Shown here piece after piece: positions 6,093-12,794 of a stretch of 12,794 nucleotides of DNA; positions within the stretch are counted from its first letter, which is position 1, and every line of letters starts with the position of its first letter. Origin of the DNA: DATJPD01 sp036394195 (GTDB lineage Bacteria; Pseudomonadota; Alphaproteobacteria; CACIAM-22H2); the NCBI GenBank assembly GCA_036394195.1, contig DASWFO010000292.1, positions 1 to 12,794 of the forward strand. Direction: 5' to 3'. The notes under the pieces are model-generated. The model made no database searches. It saw nothing but the letters and a program-made list of their open reading frames with translations, and was not told the origin of the DNA. Position numbers and translations under genes: made by a program.

Positions 6093-7238
6093 TTAGCCCC
6101 ACACCTGGCGGGCGGTTTCGACGACGCGCTCGAGCTTGCGCTTCTGATCGTCTTCGCTGATCCGGTTGCCGGCCACGTCCGATCCGAAGCCGCATTGCGG
6201 GCTGATCGCCAGCTGCTCGAGCGGCGCGTATTTCGCGGCCTCGTCGATCCGCCGCTTCAGCGCGTCGACGGTTTCGAGCTCCGGCACCTTGGTGCTGATC
6301 AGGCCGAGGACCGCGATCCGCCCCTTCGGCATGAAGCGCAGGGGCGCGAAGCCGCCGGCGCGCGGGCTGTCGTATTCGAGAAGGAAGCGCTGATGCGGCA
6401 GCTCATTGAACATGCGTTCCGCGATCGCATCGTAGGTGCCTTCGCGATGCCACATGCTGTGCTGGTTGCCCCGGCAAAGATGGAATCCGAAGGTTACCCC
6501 CGGAAAGCCGCTGGCCACATCCGCTTCGGCCTTCAGCGAGCGCGAGAGATTGACCGCCGGATCCTCGCCGCGAGCCCGCATTGCCTGCAGCGACGGCTCG
6601 TCGACATAGGCGGTCATGCCCGGTGCGTCCATATGGACGTAGCGGCAGCCGGCATCGACCAGCTGCTGGATCATGCGGCGCTGGATCGCGACGACGTCGG
6701 CGACGAAATCATCGAGACCGGCGTAGACGCCCTTCGACGCCTGGTGGTCGAAGCGCTGCGAGATGCGGTCCGGGCCGATCAGCGACACCTTGACCGGCCG
6801 GCTCGCCATGGGGCGAACACGCTGAAATTCCTCGAGCGGGACGTTGCGCACCAGTTCGAGACGCTTGACGGCCGGCCGGCGGTGCGACACCGGCGTGCCC
6901 TTCGCGTGCAGGTCCTTGAAGTCGAAACGCTGCAGCGCCGCTCCGCCGGCGGCCCGGGCGACGTGCTGCGTCACGCTTTCGGTCGCCGCGTCGTAGCCGC
7001 TCACCGCCAGGCCGAAGCTGTCCTGGAAATTGAGGCGGCTGATTTCGCCGTCGGTGACCACGTCGAGGCCGATGCTTTCCTGGAGCCGCAGGAAGTCGCG
7101 AATGCAGCGGTCTTCGACGCCGCGGAGCGCGGCCAGGTCGATCTTGCCGCCGTCGTATTGCTCGCGCGCCTGTCGCCACGACGCCGGGCGCAACAGGCTT
7201 CCCACCACGTCCGTCCTAATCGAATTCAAATCAGTCAT
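6093..7238 (-). CDS. MetE C-terminal-domain-like zinc methyltransferase, paralog 2
   Basis: This 381-residue stand-alone MetE-type barrel is closely similar to the protein at 3104-4222, especially over the last 100 residues. Zinc ligands are conserved: H253 and C255 in FHLCRGN, E288 in LEYDSPRAGG, C349 in SPQCGFGS. It differs at the substrate-contacting loop: where paralog 1 reads IDEVN, this protein reads MDAPG (D204 kept, Glu replaced by Ala), and it has an insert around residues 110-150. A different amino-bearing or non-amino acceptor is therefore plausible. The ATG at 7238 is chosen because GAGGA is 5 bases upstream and the MTDLNSIRTDVVGSLLRP start matches the paralog. It is the last gene of the MFS, family-3 binding protein, Bug protein operon: 7 bases separate it from the Bug stop, and its ribosome binding site overlaps that stop. 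True methionine synthesis is unproven. Confidence 0.87.
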   Translation of the reverse strand: MTDLNSIRTDVVGSLLRPASWRQAREQYDGGKIDLAALRGVEDRCIRDFLRLQESIGLDVVTDGEISRLNFQDSFGLAVSGYDAATESVTQHVARAAGGAALQRFDFKDLHAKGTPVSHRRPAVKRLELVRNVPLEEFQRVRPMASRPVKVSLIGPDRISQRFDHQASKGVYAGLDDFVADVVAIQRRMIQQLVDAGCRYVHMDAPGMTAYVDEPSLQAMRARGEDPAVNLSRSLKAEADVASGFPGVTFGFHLCRGNQHSMWHREGTYDAIAERMFNELPHQRFLLEYDSPRAGGFAPLRFMPKGRIAVLGLISTKVPELETVDALKRRIDEAAKYAPLEQLAISPQCGFGSDVAGNRISEDDQKRKLERVVETARQVWG

Positions 7239-7245
7239 GTCGTCC

Positions 7246-8238
7246 TCAATCGATCTTGATGCCGGTCGCCTGCACCGCGGCGGTGTAGTGCTCGATATCC
7301 GCCCGCATGAAGCGGGCATAGTCCGCCGTCCCGTGCTCGCCCATGATCATGCCGAGCGTGGTCATGCGCTGCACGACGTCGGGTGCGCGCAGCGCCTTCG
7401 CCACCGCCCGCTGAAGGCGGGTGACGATCTCGGGCGGCAATCCCGCCGGGCCCTGCAGGCCGATCATGGTCGCGATATCGAAGCCTTTGATGCCGAGCTC
7501 CTGGGCGGTCGGCACGTCGGGGAGCGACGGCGAGCGCTCGAGGGTGCTGATGCACAGCACTTTCAGGGTTCCCGCCCGGATCGGCTCCAGCACGTTGGGG
7601 ATGCCGGACCAGCCGGCCTCGACCTCATGGCTCAGCACCGCGGTGACCAGGGCCGTGCCGCCGCGATAGGGTACGTGCAGCACATCGATGCCGACCTGCT
7701 TGGCGAACACTGCCATGGTCAGATGATGGACCGAGCCGGTGCCCGCCGAGCCGTAGCTGATCTGCCCCGGCCTGGCCTTGGCGAGGCGGATGAACTCGTC
7801 GAGGGTCGCGACGGGGACCGACGGATGGAGAATCAGGACCGTCGGCACCGTGGCCAGGCCGGTGATCGGCGTGAAGTCGCGCAACGGGTTGTAGGAGATG
7901 CCGGTGTTGAGCGCCACGTTGATGGCGAGCGACCCCGAATCACCGAGCATCAGCACGTAGCCGTCGGGCGAGAGCTTCGCCACCATTTCCGCCGCCGCCA
8001 CGCCGCCGGCGCCGGGCACGTTCTCGATGATGAACGGCCGCCCCAGGTCTTCCGTCAGCTTCTGAGCCAGCACGCGACCGAGCACGTCGGGATTGCCGCC
8101 GGGTGCCGCCGCGACGATCATCCGCACCGTCCGCGACGGATAGTCACGGACCTGGGCCGCCGCCGGCCCGGCGAGGACGAGAGCGGCGGCGAGCGCCATG
8201 GCGACGCTGCGCAACATGGTTGGTGTGCCGCGGGTCAT
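7246..8238 (-). CDS. Bug/TctC-type tripartite tricarboxylate transporter substrate-binding protein, copy 2
   Basis: This 330-residue periplasmic binding protein has a signal peptide (hydrophobic residues about 11-26, cleavage near AAAQ at 26-29). It shows the Bug pattern: DYPSRTVRMIVAAAPGGNPD (D51 at the ligand carboxylate position), IENVPGAGGV, PDGYVLM, GQISYGSAGTGS, VPYRGG, and a C-terminal GLQGPAGLPPE. Its ATG overlaps the stop of the upstream family-3 binding protein as TGATG, so translation is coupled; a second Met at residue 8 (start 8217) would also leave a complete signal peptide. Sequence divergence from copy 1 is considerable, so the ligands are likely different. No TctA/TctB genes accompany it. 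It sits directly before the second MetE-like gene, which may act on its ligand or a product of it. Confidence 0.92.
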   Translation of the reverse strand: MTRGTPTMLRSVAMALAAALVLAGPAAAQVRDYPSRTVRMIVAAAPGGNPDVLGRVLAQKLTEDLGRPFIIENVPGAGGVAAAEMVAKLSPDGYVLMLGDSGSLAINVALNTGISYNPLRDFTPITGLATVPTVLILHPSVPVATLDEFIRLAKARPGQISYGSAGTGSVHHLTMAVFAKQVGIDVLHVPYRGGTALVTAVLSHEVEAGWSGIPNVLEPIRAGTLKVLCISTLERSPSLPDVPTAQELGIKGFDIATMIGLQGPAGLPPEIVTRLQRAVAKALRAPDVVQRMTTLGMIMGEHGTADYARFMRADIEHYTAAVQATGIKID

Positions 8239-9053
8239 CAGAGCCGCGAGCCCGGCGGCGCGACCGGACCGCTGATGCCGTTGTGGTCCAGCGCCTGGCG
8301 CACCAGTCCGGAGGCCTTGGCCTCCTCGATGAACTCGCTGACATACGCCAGCGCGGCCGGCCGGCCCTTCGGCACGGCGATGGCGGTGCCAGTCGCGTGG
8401 AAATAGCCGTCCAGCACGCGCGACCCCGGGAGCTGCTCGGCCAGGCTCGATAGCGATTCGCGGCCGAGCGCGATCGCATCGACTTCGCCGGCGCGCAGGC
8501 GCGTCAGTACTTCGTCGACCGATGCGGCGCCGGTGAGGGTCGCGGTCTTGAGCGACCGCTCGGCACTGCGGATGGTGGTGGTGTTCGCGACGCCGAAGAC
8601 CCTGACACCCGGACGATCGACATCGGCGAGGGTCTGGATCTTCGAGCCGGCGGGAACGAGATAGGTGCTGGTGGTGAGAAAGTAAGTCGGGCCGAACTCG
8701 ACTTTCTTGGCCCGCTCGGCGTCCACCGGCATGAACGAGACGTCCCAGGCGCCGGTCGCACCAGCCTCGGTGACCTCGCCGGAGCTGTTATAGACGACGA
8801 TCGCGACCGGCACGCCGAGCTTCTGAGCCAGCGCCGTGCCGAGCTCGACCGTGACGCCCCGCGGCGCACCCGTGGCCGGATCCTTGGTCGCCCAGAAAGC
8901 CGAGCCGACCGGAGCCACGCCGACGCCGACGCGCAGCGTTCCGGTGGGGGCCAGTTCATGGAGGGTGGCAGCGCTGATATCGGCGGCGCGCGCGCCGGGC
9001 GCCAATGCGGCGAGCACCGCCGCCGACAGGGCGATCATGACCAGCTTCGGCAT
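8238..9053 (-). CDS. Family-3 (amino-acid-type) ABC transporter substrate-binding protein
   Basis: This 271-residue periplasmic protein has a signal peptide (residues 1-23, ending in GARA before ADIS) and the bilobal SBP-family-3 layout: GTLRVGVGVAP at the mature N-terminus, GVTVELGTALAQKLGV, a DVSFMPVDAERAKKVEFGPTYF segment at the lobe hinge, and DEVLTRLRAGEVDAIALGRESL in the second lobe. Such proteins bind polar amino acids or related small molecules for ABC importers. No ABC permease or ATPase is in the window, so it is another orphan receptor or is used as a sensor. GGGGGAGA lies about 8 bases before the ATG. It follows the MFS gene after 57 bases and overlaps the Bug gene by one base, so it is an internal operon gene. 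Confidence 0.88.
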   Translation of the reverse strand: MPKLVMIALSAAVLAALAPGARAADISAATLHELAPTGTLRVGVGVAPVGSAFWATKDPATGAPRGVTVELGTALAQKLGVPVAIVVYNSSGEVTEAGATGAWDVSFMPVDAERAKKVEFGPTYFLTTSTYLVPAGSKIQTLADVDRPGVRVFGVANTTTIRSAERSLKTATLTGAASVDEVLTRLRAGEVDAIALGRESLSSLAEQLPGSRVLDGYFHATGTAIAVPKGRPAALAYVSEFIEEAKASGLVRQALDHNGISGPVAPPGSRL

Positions 9054-9077
9054 TCCCGGCGTCTCCCCCTGTTGTCC

Positions 9078-9101
9078 GCCCGGCTTCTTGATCGGCCGGG
9101 C
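9078..9101 (-). other. Intergenic stem-loop between MFS and binding-protein genes
   Basis: A perfect 7-base inverted repeat, GCCCGGC (9078-9084) and GCCGGGC (9095-9101), with a 10-base loop lies in the 57-base gap of the operon. No T tract follows it on the minus strand, so it is not a classic terminator. It could set differential mRNA stability between the membrane transporter and the more abundant periplasmic receptor. Confidence 0.45.
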
Positions 9102-9110
9102 CGTGAGGCG

Positions 9111-10373
9111 TCAGGCTGGCGCCGCCTCCAGCAATCCTCTCGGCCGCCGGTCGCCGGCCAGCATCTGCGCGATCCCGGCCATAATGCCGATGACGACGCC
9201 GATCTGCCAAGCGCGATCGTAGGAGCCGAGCGTGTCGTAGATCAGCCCGCCACCCCAGGCGCCGAGGAACGAGCCGACCTGATGGCTGAAGAAGGCGATG
9301 CCAGTCAAGGTCGCCATGAACCGCAGGCCGAACATCTGCGCCACCAGCCCGTTCACCAGCGGCGCGACGCCGAGCCACAGCAGCCCCATGATGGCGGCGA
9401 AGACCAGGGTCGAGGCCGGGGTTGCCGGCAGCATGAAATAGGCGGCCAGCGTCAGCGAGCGCAGCACGTAGACCAAGCCAAGCAGCACGTGCTTCGGATA
9501 GCGGCCGCCGAGCCAGCCGAGAACGTAGCATCCGAGGACATTGAACCCGCCGATGGTGGCCAGCGCCTTGGCGCTCAACATCGGGTCCATGCCGCAGATC
9601 GCGAGATAGGTCGGCAGGTGCGTGGTGAGAAACACCAGCTGCAGCCCGCACACGAAGAACGCGAGCGCCATGGTGACGTAGCCGCGGTGACGGGACGCCG
9701 CCTGCAGCACCCCGCGCATGGTCATGTTCGAATCGTCGGCGTCACCGGCCCCGCGCTGCGCCGCACCGCGCGGCACCTTATCGGCCTGGCCGGCGAAGAA
9801 CGCGGCCGGCAGCATCGCCGCGGTGAGCGCGAGGAAGCCGACCAGCGCCACCTGCCAGCCATTGCTGACGATCAGGTTCTGCGCCAGCGGAGCGGCGAAG
9901 AAGGTGCCGAGTGAGCCGGCGGCGGAGATGATGCCGAGCACCATGCTCCGCGAGGTGGCCGAGACGGCACGGGCACTGGCCGTCATGGCGAGATTGGAGG
10001 CCGTACACGACAGGGCGAATCCGATCAGGACGCCGGCGCCGAGGATGAGGCTCACGGGCCCGGTCGCGTAGATGGTCGCCAGGATGCCCAGCGCGTAGAG
10101 CACGGCACCCGCAATCGTCACCGGACGGCAGCCGAAGCGGTCGGCATACGCGCCGACCAGCGGCTGGGTCAGCCCCCAGGCGATGTTCTGGATAGCCAGC
10201 GCAAAGGTGTAATCGGACACGGTGATGCCGAGGTCGTGCGTGATCGGCGTCATGAACAGGCCGAGGCTCTGCCGCATGCCCATGCTGATGCTCAGCATGA
10301 TCGACGCCCCGACGAGCACCGAAATCGACTGCGCCCGGGTGGGGCCGGCACTCGCCGCCGCAACTGTGGTCAC
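9111..10373 (-). CDS. Major facilitator superfamily transporter
   Basis: This 420-residue inner-membrane protein has about 12 hydrophobic helices with a hydrophilic central loop at residues about 194-230. The MFS motif A lies between helices 2 and 3 as GAYADRFGCRP (residues 74-84, with G74, D78, R79 and G81). General resemblance is to the monocarboxylate/oxalate-formate-like antiporter group, suggesting organic anions, but substrate cannot be assigned. The start is GTG at 10373, with GGAGG 5 bases upstream; an ATG at 10377 is out of frame. It is the first gene of a minus-strand operon with the family-3 binding protein, Bug protein and MetE-like enzyme. A TATAGT at 10408-10403 could be its -10 box, but no matching -35 is visible. 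It is divergent from the SGNH hydrolase gene across 187 bases. Confidence 0.88.
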   Translation of the reverse strand: MTTVAAASAGPTRAQSISVLVGASIMLSISMGMRQSLGLFMTPITHDLGITVSDYTFALAIQNIAWGLTQPLVGAYADRFGCRPVTIAGAVLYALGILATIYATGPVSLILGAGVLIGFALSCTASNLAMTASARAVSATSRSMVLGIISAAGSLGTFFAAPLAQNLIVSNGWQVALVGFLALTAAMLPAAFFAGQADKVPRGAAQRGAGDADDSNMTMRGVLQAASRHRGYVTMALAFFVCGLQLVFLTTHLPTYLAICGMDPMLSAKALATIGGFNVLGCYVLGWLGGRYPKHVLLGLVYVLRSLTLAAYFMLPATPASTLVFAAIMGLLWLGVAPLVNGLVAQMFGLRFMATLTGIAFFSHQVGSFLGAWGGGLIYDTLGSYDRAWQIGVVIGIMAGIAQMLAGDRRPRGLLEAAPA

Positions 10374-10560
10374 GCATCCTCCCTAAACCGCTACTGGGCG
10401 CAACTATAGCGGGCCGGCTCTTCCGGCGCGCCCTGCGAATTCCGCAGTGCCGCTATGCCGGTGCCCCGGTTACCCGCGCAGACGGGGCGATTTGCCCCTC
10501 CTCTTGCCGACCGATACTCTGGTTGCGATATCCGGCAAGACGCTGATGTGGAGGAACCGC

Positions 10561-11916
10561 ATGTTCAGTTTGGCACGGCGGCTGGCACCGCTTGTTCTGG
10601 TTGTGATGCTCGGCGCCATGCCGCACGAGGGCGCAGCACAGCAGCCCCAGAAATGGGTGGCGAGCTGGGCCGGCTCCGTCCAGGGCCCCTATCCGATCGG
10701 CAATGCGAGTGCCCAGCCCGAGCTGCGGTTCGCGTTCCCCGTGCCCGGGACCGGCGCCAAGGACCAAACCTTCCGGCTGATCGTGCGGCCCGACATCTGG
10801 GGACATCAGACCCGTCTGCGGCTGTCTAACGTGTTCGGCACCAAGCCAGTTACATTCGACGGCGTGTTCGTGGGCGAGCAGCTGAGCGGAGCGGCGGTCA
10901 TGAAGGGCACCAACCGCCCCGTGACGTTCGCCGGCAAGCCCACGGTGACGATCCTCCCGGGCGAGTGGGCGTGGAGCGATGCCGTGGCATTGGATTTCGT
11001 GCGCAACGGCACTGCCGAGGGCCGCAAGCTCGCGGTCAGCTTCCACGTGGTCGGCGACAGCGGCCCGATGACGTGGCACGCGAAATCCCTGACCACGTCG
11101 TATGTCACGCCGCCGGGGGCCGGCAGCAAGGGCCAGATCGAGGACGAGTCCGCGTTTCCGTTCAGCACCGTGTCCTGGTACTTCCTCGACGCGGTCGACA
11201 TGATGGCGCCGGCCGACACACGCGTCGTCGTCGCGTTCGGCGATTCGATCACCGACGGGACGGCATCGACCATCAACGGCGACGACCGCTGGCCCGACGT
11301 GCTGTCGCGCCGTCTCCATGCGAGATACGGAAGCCGGTTCTCGGTGGTCAACGCCGGCATCGGCGGCAATCAGATCGCCGGGCCGGCCGAATATTCGCCG
11401 CACAACGCATACGCCGGCGGGCCGTCGGCGGGAGCCCGCCTGGAGCGCGACGTGCTGGGACTGTCCGGCGTGTCGTATGTGATCTGGCTGGAGGGTATCA
11501 ACGATTTCAGCCGCAACGGCAACGCCAGCCTCGAGACCGTTCAGACGCGGATGACCGAGATCGTCGGCCGGCTGCGGGCGAAGCTGCCCGGCGTGCACGT
11601 CATCGGCGCCACCGTGACGACGGCGCTGGGCAGCTCCAGCTCCGCGCATGGCTTTGCCGAGCAGGATGCGAAGCGCAAGGCGCTCAACCAATTCATCCGC
11701 AGCTCGGGCGTGTTCGACGGGGTGGCCGATTTCGACCGGGTGACCGTCGATCCGGAGACCGGAGGCCTGCGCGCCGAGTTCGTCCCGGAGAGCTCGACCG
11801 GCGGCCACGGCGACAAGCTGCACCCAAACCGCGCCGGCTATCTGGCCATGGGCCAGGCGATCGACCTCGACCTGTTCATGCCGAAAGCCGCGGCGCCAAG
11901 ATCCGTCAGCCGATAG
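10561..11916 (+). CDS. Secreted SGNH/GDSL-family hydrolase (esterase/lipase-like)
   Basis: This 451-residue protein has a signal peptide (hydrophobic residues about 8-20, likely cleavage at EGAAQ near residue 26). An N-terminal beta-rich domain (residues about 30-215) precedes the catalytic SGNH domain. All four blocks are present: S229 in GDSITDG (nucleophile), G-G-N270 in GIGGNQ, N314-D315 in EGINDF, and D418/H421 in DKLHPN. It probably hydrolyses ester bonds of lipids, acylated sugars or similar in the periplasm or outside the cell. The ATG at 10561 is preferred to one 38 codons upstream because GGAGG (10550-10554) lies 6 bases before it and the signal peptide is then at the N-terminus. 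It is monocistronic, divergent from the MFS operon, and ends 16 bases from a convergent small gene. Natural substrate is unknown. Confidence 0.92.
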   Translation: MFSLARRLAPLVLVVMLGAMPHEGAAQQPQKWVASWAGSVQGPYPIGNASAQPELRFAFPVPGTGAKDQTFRLIVRPDIWGHQTRLRLSNVFGTKPVTFDGVFVGEQLSGAAVMKGTNRPVTFAGKPTVTILPGEWAWSDAVALDFVRNGTAEGRKLAVSFHVVGDSGPMTWHAKSLTTSYVTPPGAGSKGQIEDESAFPFSTVSWYFLDAVDMMAPADTRVVVAFGDSITDGTASTINGDDRWPDVLSRRLHARYGSRFSVVNAGIGGNQIAGPAEYSPHNAYAGGPSAGARLERDVLGLSGVSYVIWLEGINDFSRNGNASLETVQTRMTEIVGRLRAKLPGVHVIGATVTTALGSSSSAHGFAEQDAKRKALNQFIRSSGVFDGVADFDRVTVDPETGGLRAEFVPESSTGGHGDKLHPNRAGYLAMGQAIDLDLFMPKAAAPRSVSR

Positions 11917-11932
11917 GCGCGCCGGAGGACTC

Positions 11933-12142
11933 TCAGTCAGCAGCGATCATCGAGAGCGCCGCCCCGCGGTCGTTGGACGACAGCTTGAGAAACAACGTGC
12001 GGGCTTTTTTCACGTCCCGTTCGGCGCCGCTCTCGGCGGCCGTCTTCAGCGCCGCCGTGCAGGGGTGATCCGCCCCGCAGATGAAGGCCAGCGCCTTGGC
12101 CAGCTTGGCCATCGCCGCCTGGTCGAATTTGAGGTCGCTCAT
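11933..12142 (-). CDS. Small conserved-looking hypothetical protein
   Basis: This 69-residue soluble protein starts MSDLKFDQAAMAKLAKALAF and carries two cysteines (CGADHPC) followed by a Lys/Arg-rich helix. No signal peptide, membrane helix or enzyme motif is visible, and I do not recognise a named family. The ATG at 12142 is chosen; an in-frame GTG at 12148 is also possible because AAAGG lies 4 bases from the GTG and 10 from the ATG. Coding is supported by a ribosome-binding-like AAAGGCGG and a balanced composition. It lies downstream of the tRNA-fMet terminator in the same direction and converges with the hydrolase gene, with no terminator between the two stops. Confidence 0.6.
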   Translation of the reverse strand: MSDLKFDQAAMAKLAKALAFICGADHPCTAALKTAAESGAERDVKKARTLFLKLSSNDRGAALSMIAAD

Positions 12143-12187
12143 CGACACGCCGCCTTTGGTTGAAGCTTGCGGGAATTCGTCGTGGGT

Positions 12188-12203
12188 CCCCGCGTTCGCG
12201 GGG
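12188..12203. repeat. Short GC hairpin, fragment of a dispersed repeat
   Basis: CCCCGCG (12188-12194) and CGCGGGG (12197-12203) form a perfect inverted repeat within GTGGGTCCCC...GGGGCCGAC. This TCGTGGGTCCCCGCG-type wording is typical of dispersed intergenic repeats in alphaproteobacteria and differs from the repeat at 5991-6086. It lies upstream of the small hypothetical gene and just beyond the rRNA operon terminator. Confidence 0.5.
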
Positions 12204-12216
12204 CCGACAGTCGCGC

Positions 12217-12258
12217 AAAATGATTTAGCCCCGGCCGAAACGGCCAGGGCTAAATCAT
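12217..12258 (-). terminator. Rho-independent terminator of the rRNA operon/tRNA-fMet
   Basis: An 11-base-pair stem, TGATTTAGCCC (12221-12231) with GGGCTAAATCA (12247-12257), is extended after one mismatch by five more pairs (12233-12237 with 12241-12245) around an AAA loop. Read on the minus strand it ends in TTTT (12220-12217) starting 8 bases after the tRNA CCA end. No T tract follows on the plus strand, so it serves the leftward rRNA/tRNA transcript. Confidence 0.85.
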
Positions 12259-12265
12259 GCTGAGT

Positions 12266-12342
<77 letters not shown>

Positions 12343-12364
12343 ATAATTCTGTCCCGCGAGAAAT

Positions 12365-12395
12365 GTCCGCTCCGTGATCGCAGTCACGAGCGGAC
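12365..12395 (-). other. Spacer hairpin between 5S and tRNA-fMet
   Basis: GTCCGCTC (12365-12372) pairs with GAGCGGAC (12388-12395), and inside it GTGA (12374-12377) pairs with TCAC (12384-12387), leaving one bulged C and a 6-base loop. It lies 22 bases upstream of the tRNA 5' end in the transcript and is a likely RNase processing site or structural spacer. The rest of the spacer (12343-12462) shows nothing coding. Confidence 0.5.
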
Positions 12396-12462
12396 GCGGT
12401 CGTTCTTCGTTCGTCAACGGACATGATCGAAGAGGGTATGGGCGGGAGACATCCGCTTGGAA

Positions 12463-12582
12463 GACCTGGCGACGACCTACTCTCCCGTGCCTTAGGACAC
12501 AGTACCATGGGCGCTGAGGGATTTCACGGCCGAGTTCGGAATGGGATCGGGTGTTGGGCCCCTCGCTAAAATCACCAGGTCG
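12463..12582 (-). rRNA. rrf: 5S ribosomal RNA
   Basis: The minus strand carries the standard 5S core, including CCCGATCCCATTCCGAACTC and GGTACTGTGTC, with the terminal helix formed by GACCTGG (12581-12575) and CCAGGTC (12469-12463). The length is about 119-120 bases. It lies about 130 bases after the 23S 3' end and 120 bases before tRNA-fMet. End positions may be off by a few bases. Confidence 0.95.
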
Positions 12583-12712
12583 TCCAAACGGACGTCTTTC
12601 GGGTTTTTGCGTATCTGATCGGAGAATTCGCGGCCTCTTGGGATCTCACCGCCCGTTTTTTTCAGGAGAGTGAGAGCAAGAGAATTGGCACTGCGCGCGG
12701 AGGTAGAGTCGA

Positions 12713-12794
12713 GATCAAGCCGATCGAGCTATTAGGACCAGTCAGCTCAACGCATTGCTGCGCTTTCACACCTGGCCTATCAACGTGGTGGTCT
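12713..12794 (-). rRNA. rrl: 23S ribosomal RNA, 3' end (partial)
   Basis: The last bases of the window, read on the minus strand, match the conserved 23S 3' terminus: CGTTGATAGGCCAGGTGTGA, then GCGCAGCAATGCGTTGAGC, then CTGGTCCTAATAGC, ending near GGCTTGATC. Only about 80 bases are visible and the gene continues beyond the right edge. The spacer to 5S (12583-12712) holds no tRNA or reading frame. Confidence 0.94.

Noticed and set aside
7030..8406. A 458-codon open frame on the plus strand across the binding-protein genes
   Set aside because: It is antisense to well-defined family members and its Arg/His/Gln-rich translation matches nothing; a GC-bias artefact.
9078..9101. Stem-loop between MFS and family-3 receptor as a terminator
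   Set aside because: No T run follows on the minus strand, and the downstream gene has no convincing promoter of its own; kept only as an intergenic stem-loop.
10453..11823. A 456-codon open frame on the minus strand across the SGNH hydrolase gene
   Set aside because: It is antisense to a gene with complete catalytic motifs and a signal peptide, has low-complexity His/Arg/Ala-rich composition and no recognisable domain; long open antisense frames are expected at this GC content.

Overview
The window is GC-rich (roughly 65% by eye), densely packed bacterial DNA. An alphaproteobacterium is the best fit, probably Hyphomicrobiales (Bradyrhizobium-like) or a neighbouring order. The support is a right edge holding the distal end of an rRNA operon in the order 23S, 5S, tRNA-fMet, an EcfG/RpoE2-type stress promoter in front of a csbD-like gene, and abundant Bug-type solute-binding proteins. 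This assignment is inference; no marker gene settles the species.

Left part (1-3103), possible aromatic or ketoacid catabolism. A HpcH/HpaI-family aldolase (+) meets, tail to tail with stop codons sharing the palindrome CTAG, a two-gene minus-strand unit: a LigB-like class III extradiol dioxygenase followed by a zinc-free MDR oxidoreductase. The dioxygenase start sits directly under a promoter with a perfect TTGACA box, so its transcript may be leaderless.

Centre-left (3104-5956). Reading right are a MetE-C-like methyltransferase, a csbD stress gene with its own GGAAC-N18-TT promoter and a strong terminator, and a Bug/TctC-type periplasmic binding protein. A DoxX-like membrane protein lies on the minus strand. 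A composite hairpin repeat of about 96 bp (5991-6086) separates it from the next operon.

Centre-right (6093-10373). One minus-strand operon runs MFS transporter, family-3 binding protein, Bug binding protein, second MetE-C-like enzyme. The last three genes are coupled: a TGATG stop/start overlap, then a 7-base gap in which the ribosome binding site overlaps the previous stop. A MetE-C-like gene thus occurs twice close to a Bug receptor, with no TctA/TctB permease in view.

Right part (10374-12794). A secreted SGNH/GDSL hydrolase (+) diverges from the MFS operon. A small hypothetical gene (-) follows, then the rRNA operon end read leftward: 23S 3' end, 5S, a processing-like hairpin, tRNA-fMet, and a strong intrinsic terminator.

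Taken together the window looks like a catabolic accessory region beside an rrn operon. Its least explained element is the repeated pairing of stand-alone MetE-C-like enzymes with orphan binding proteins.
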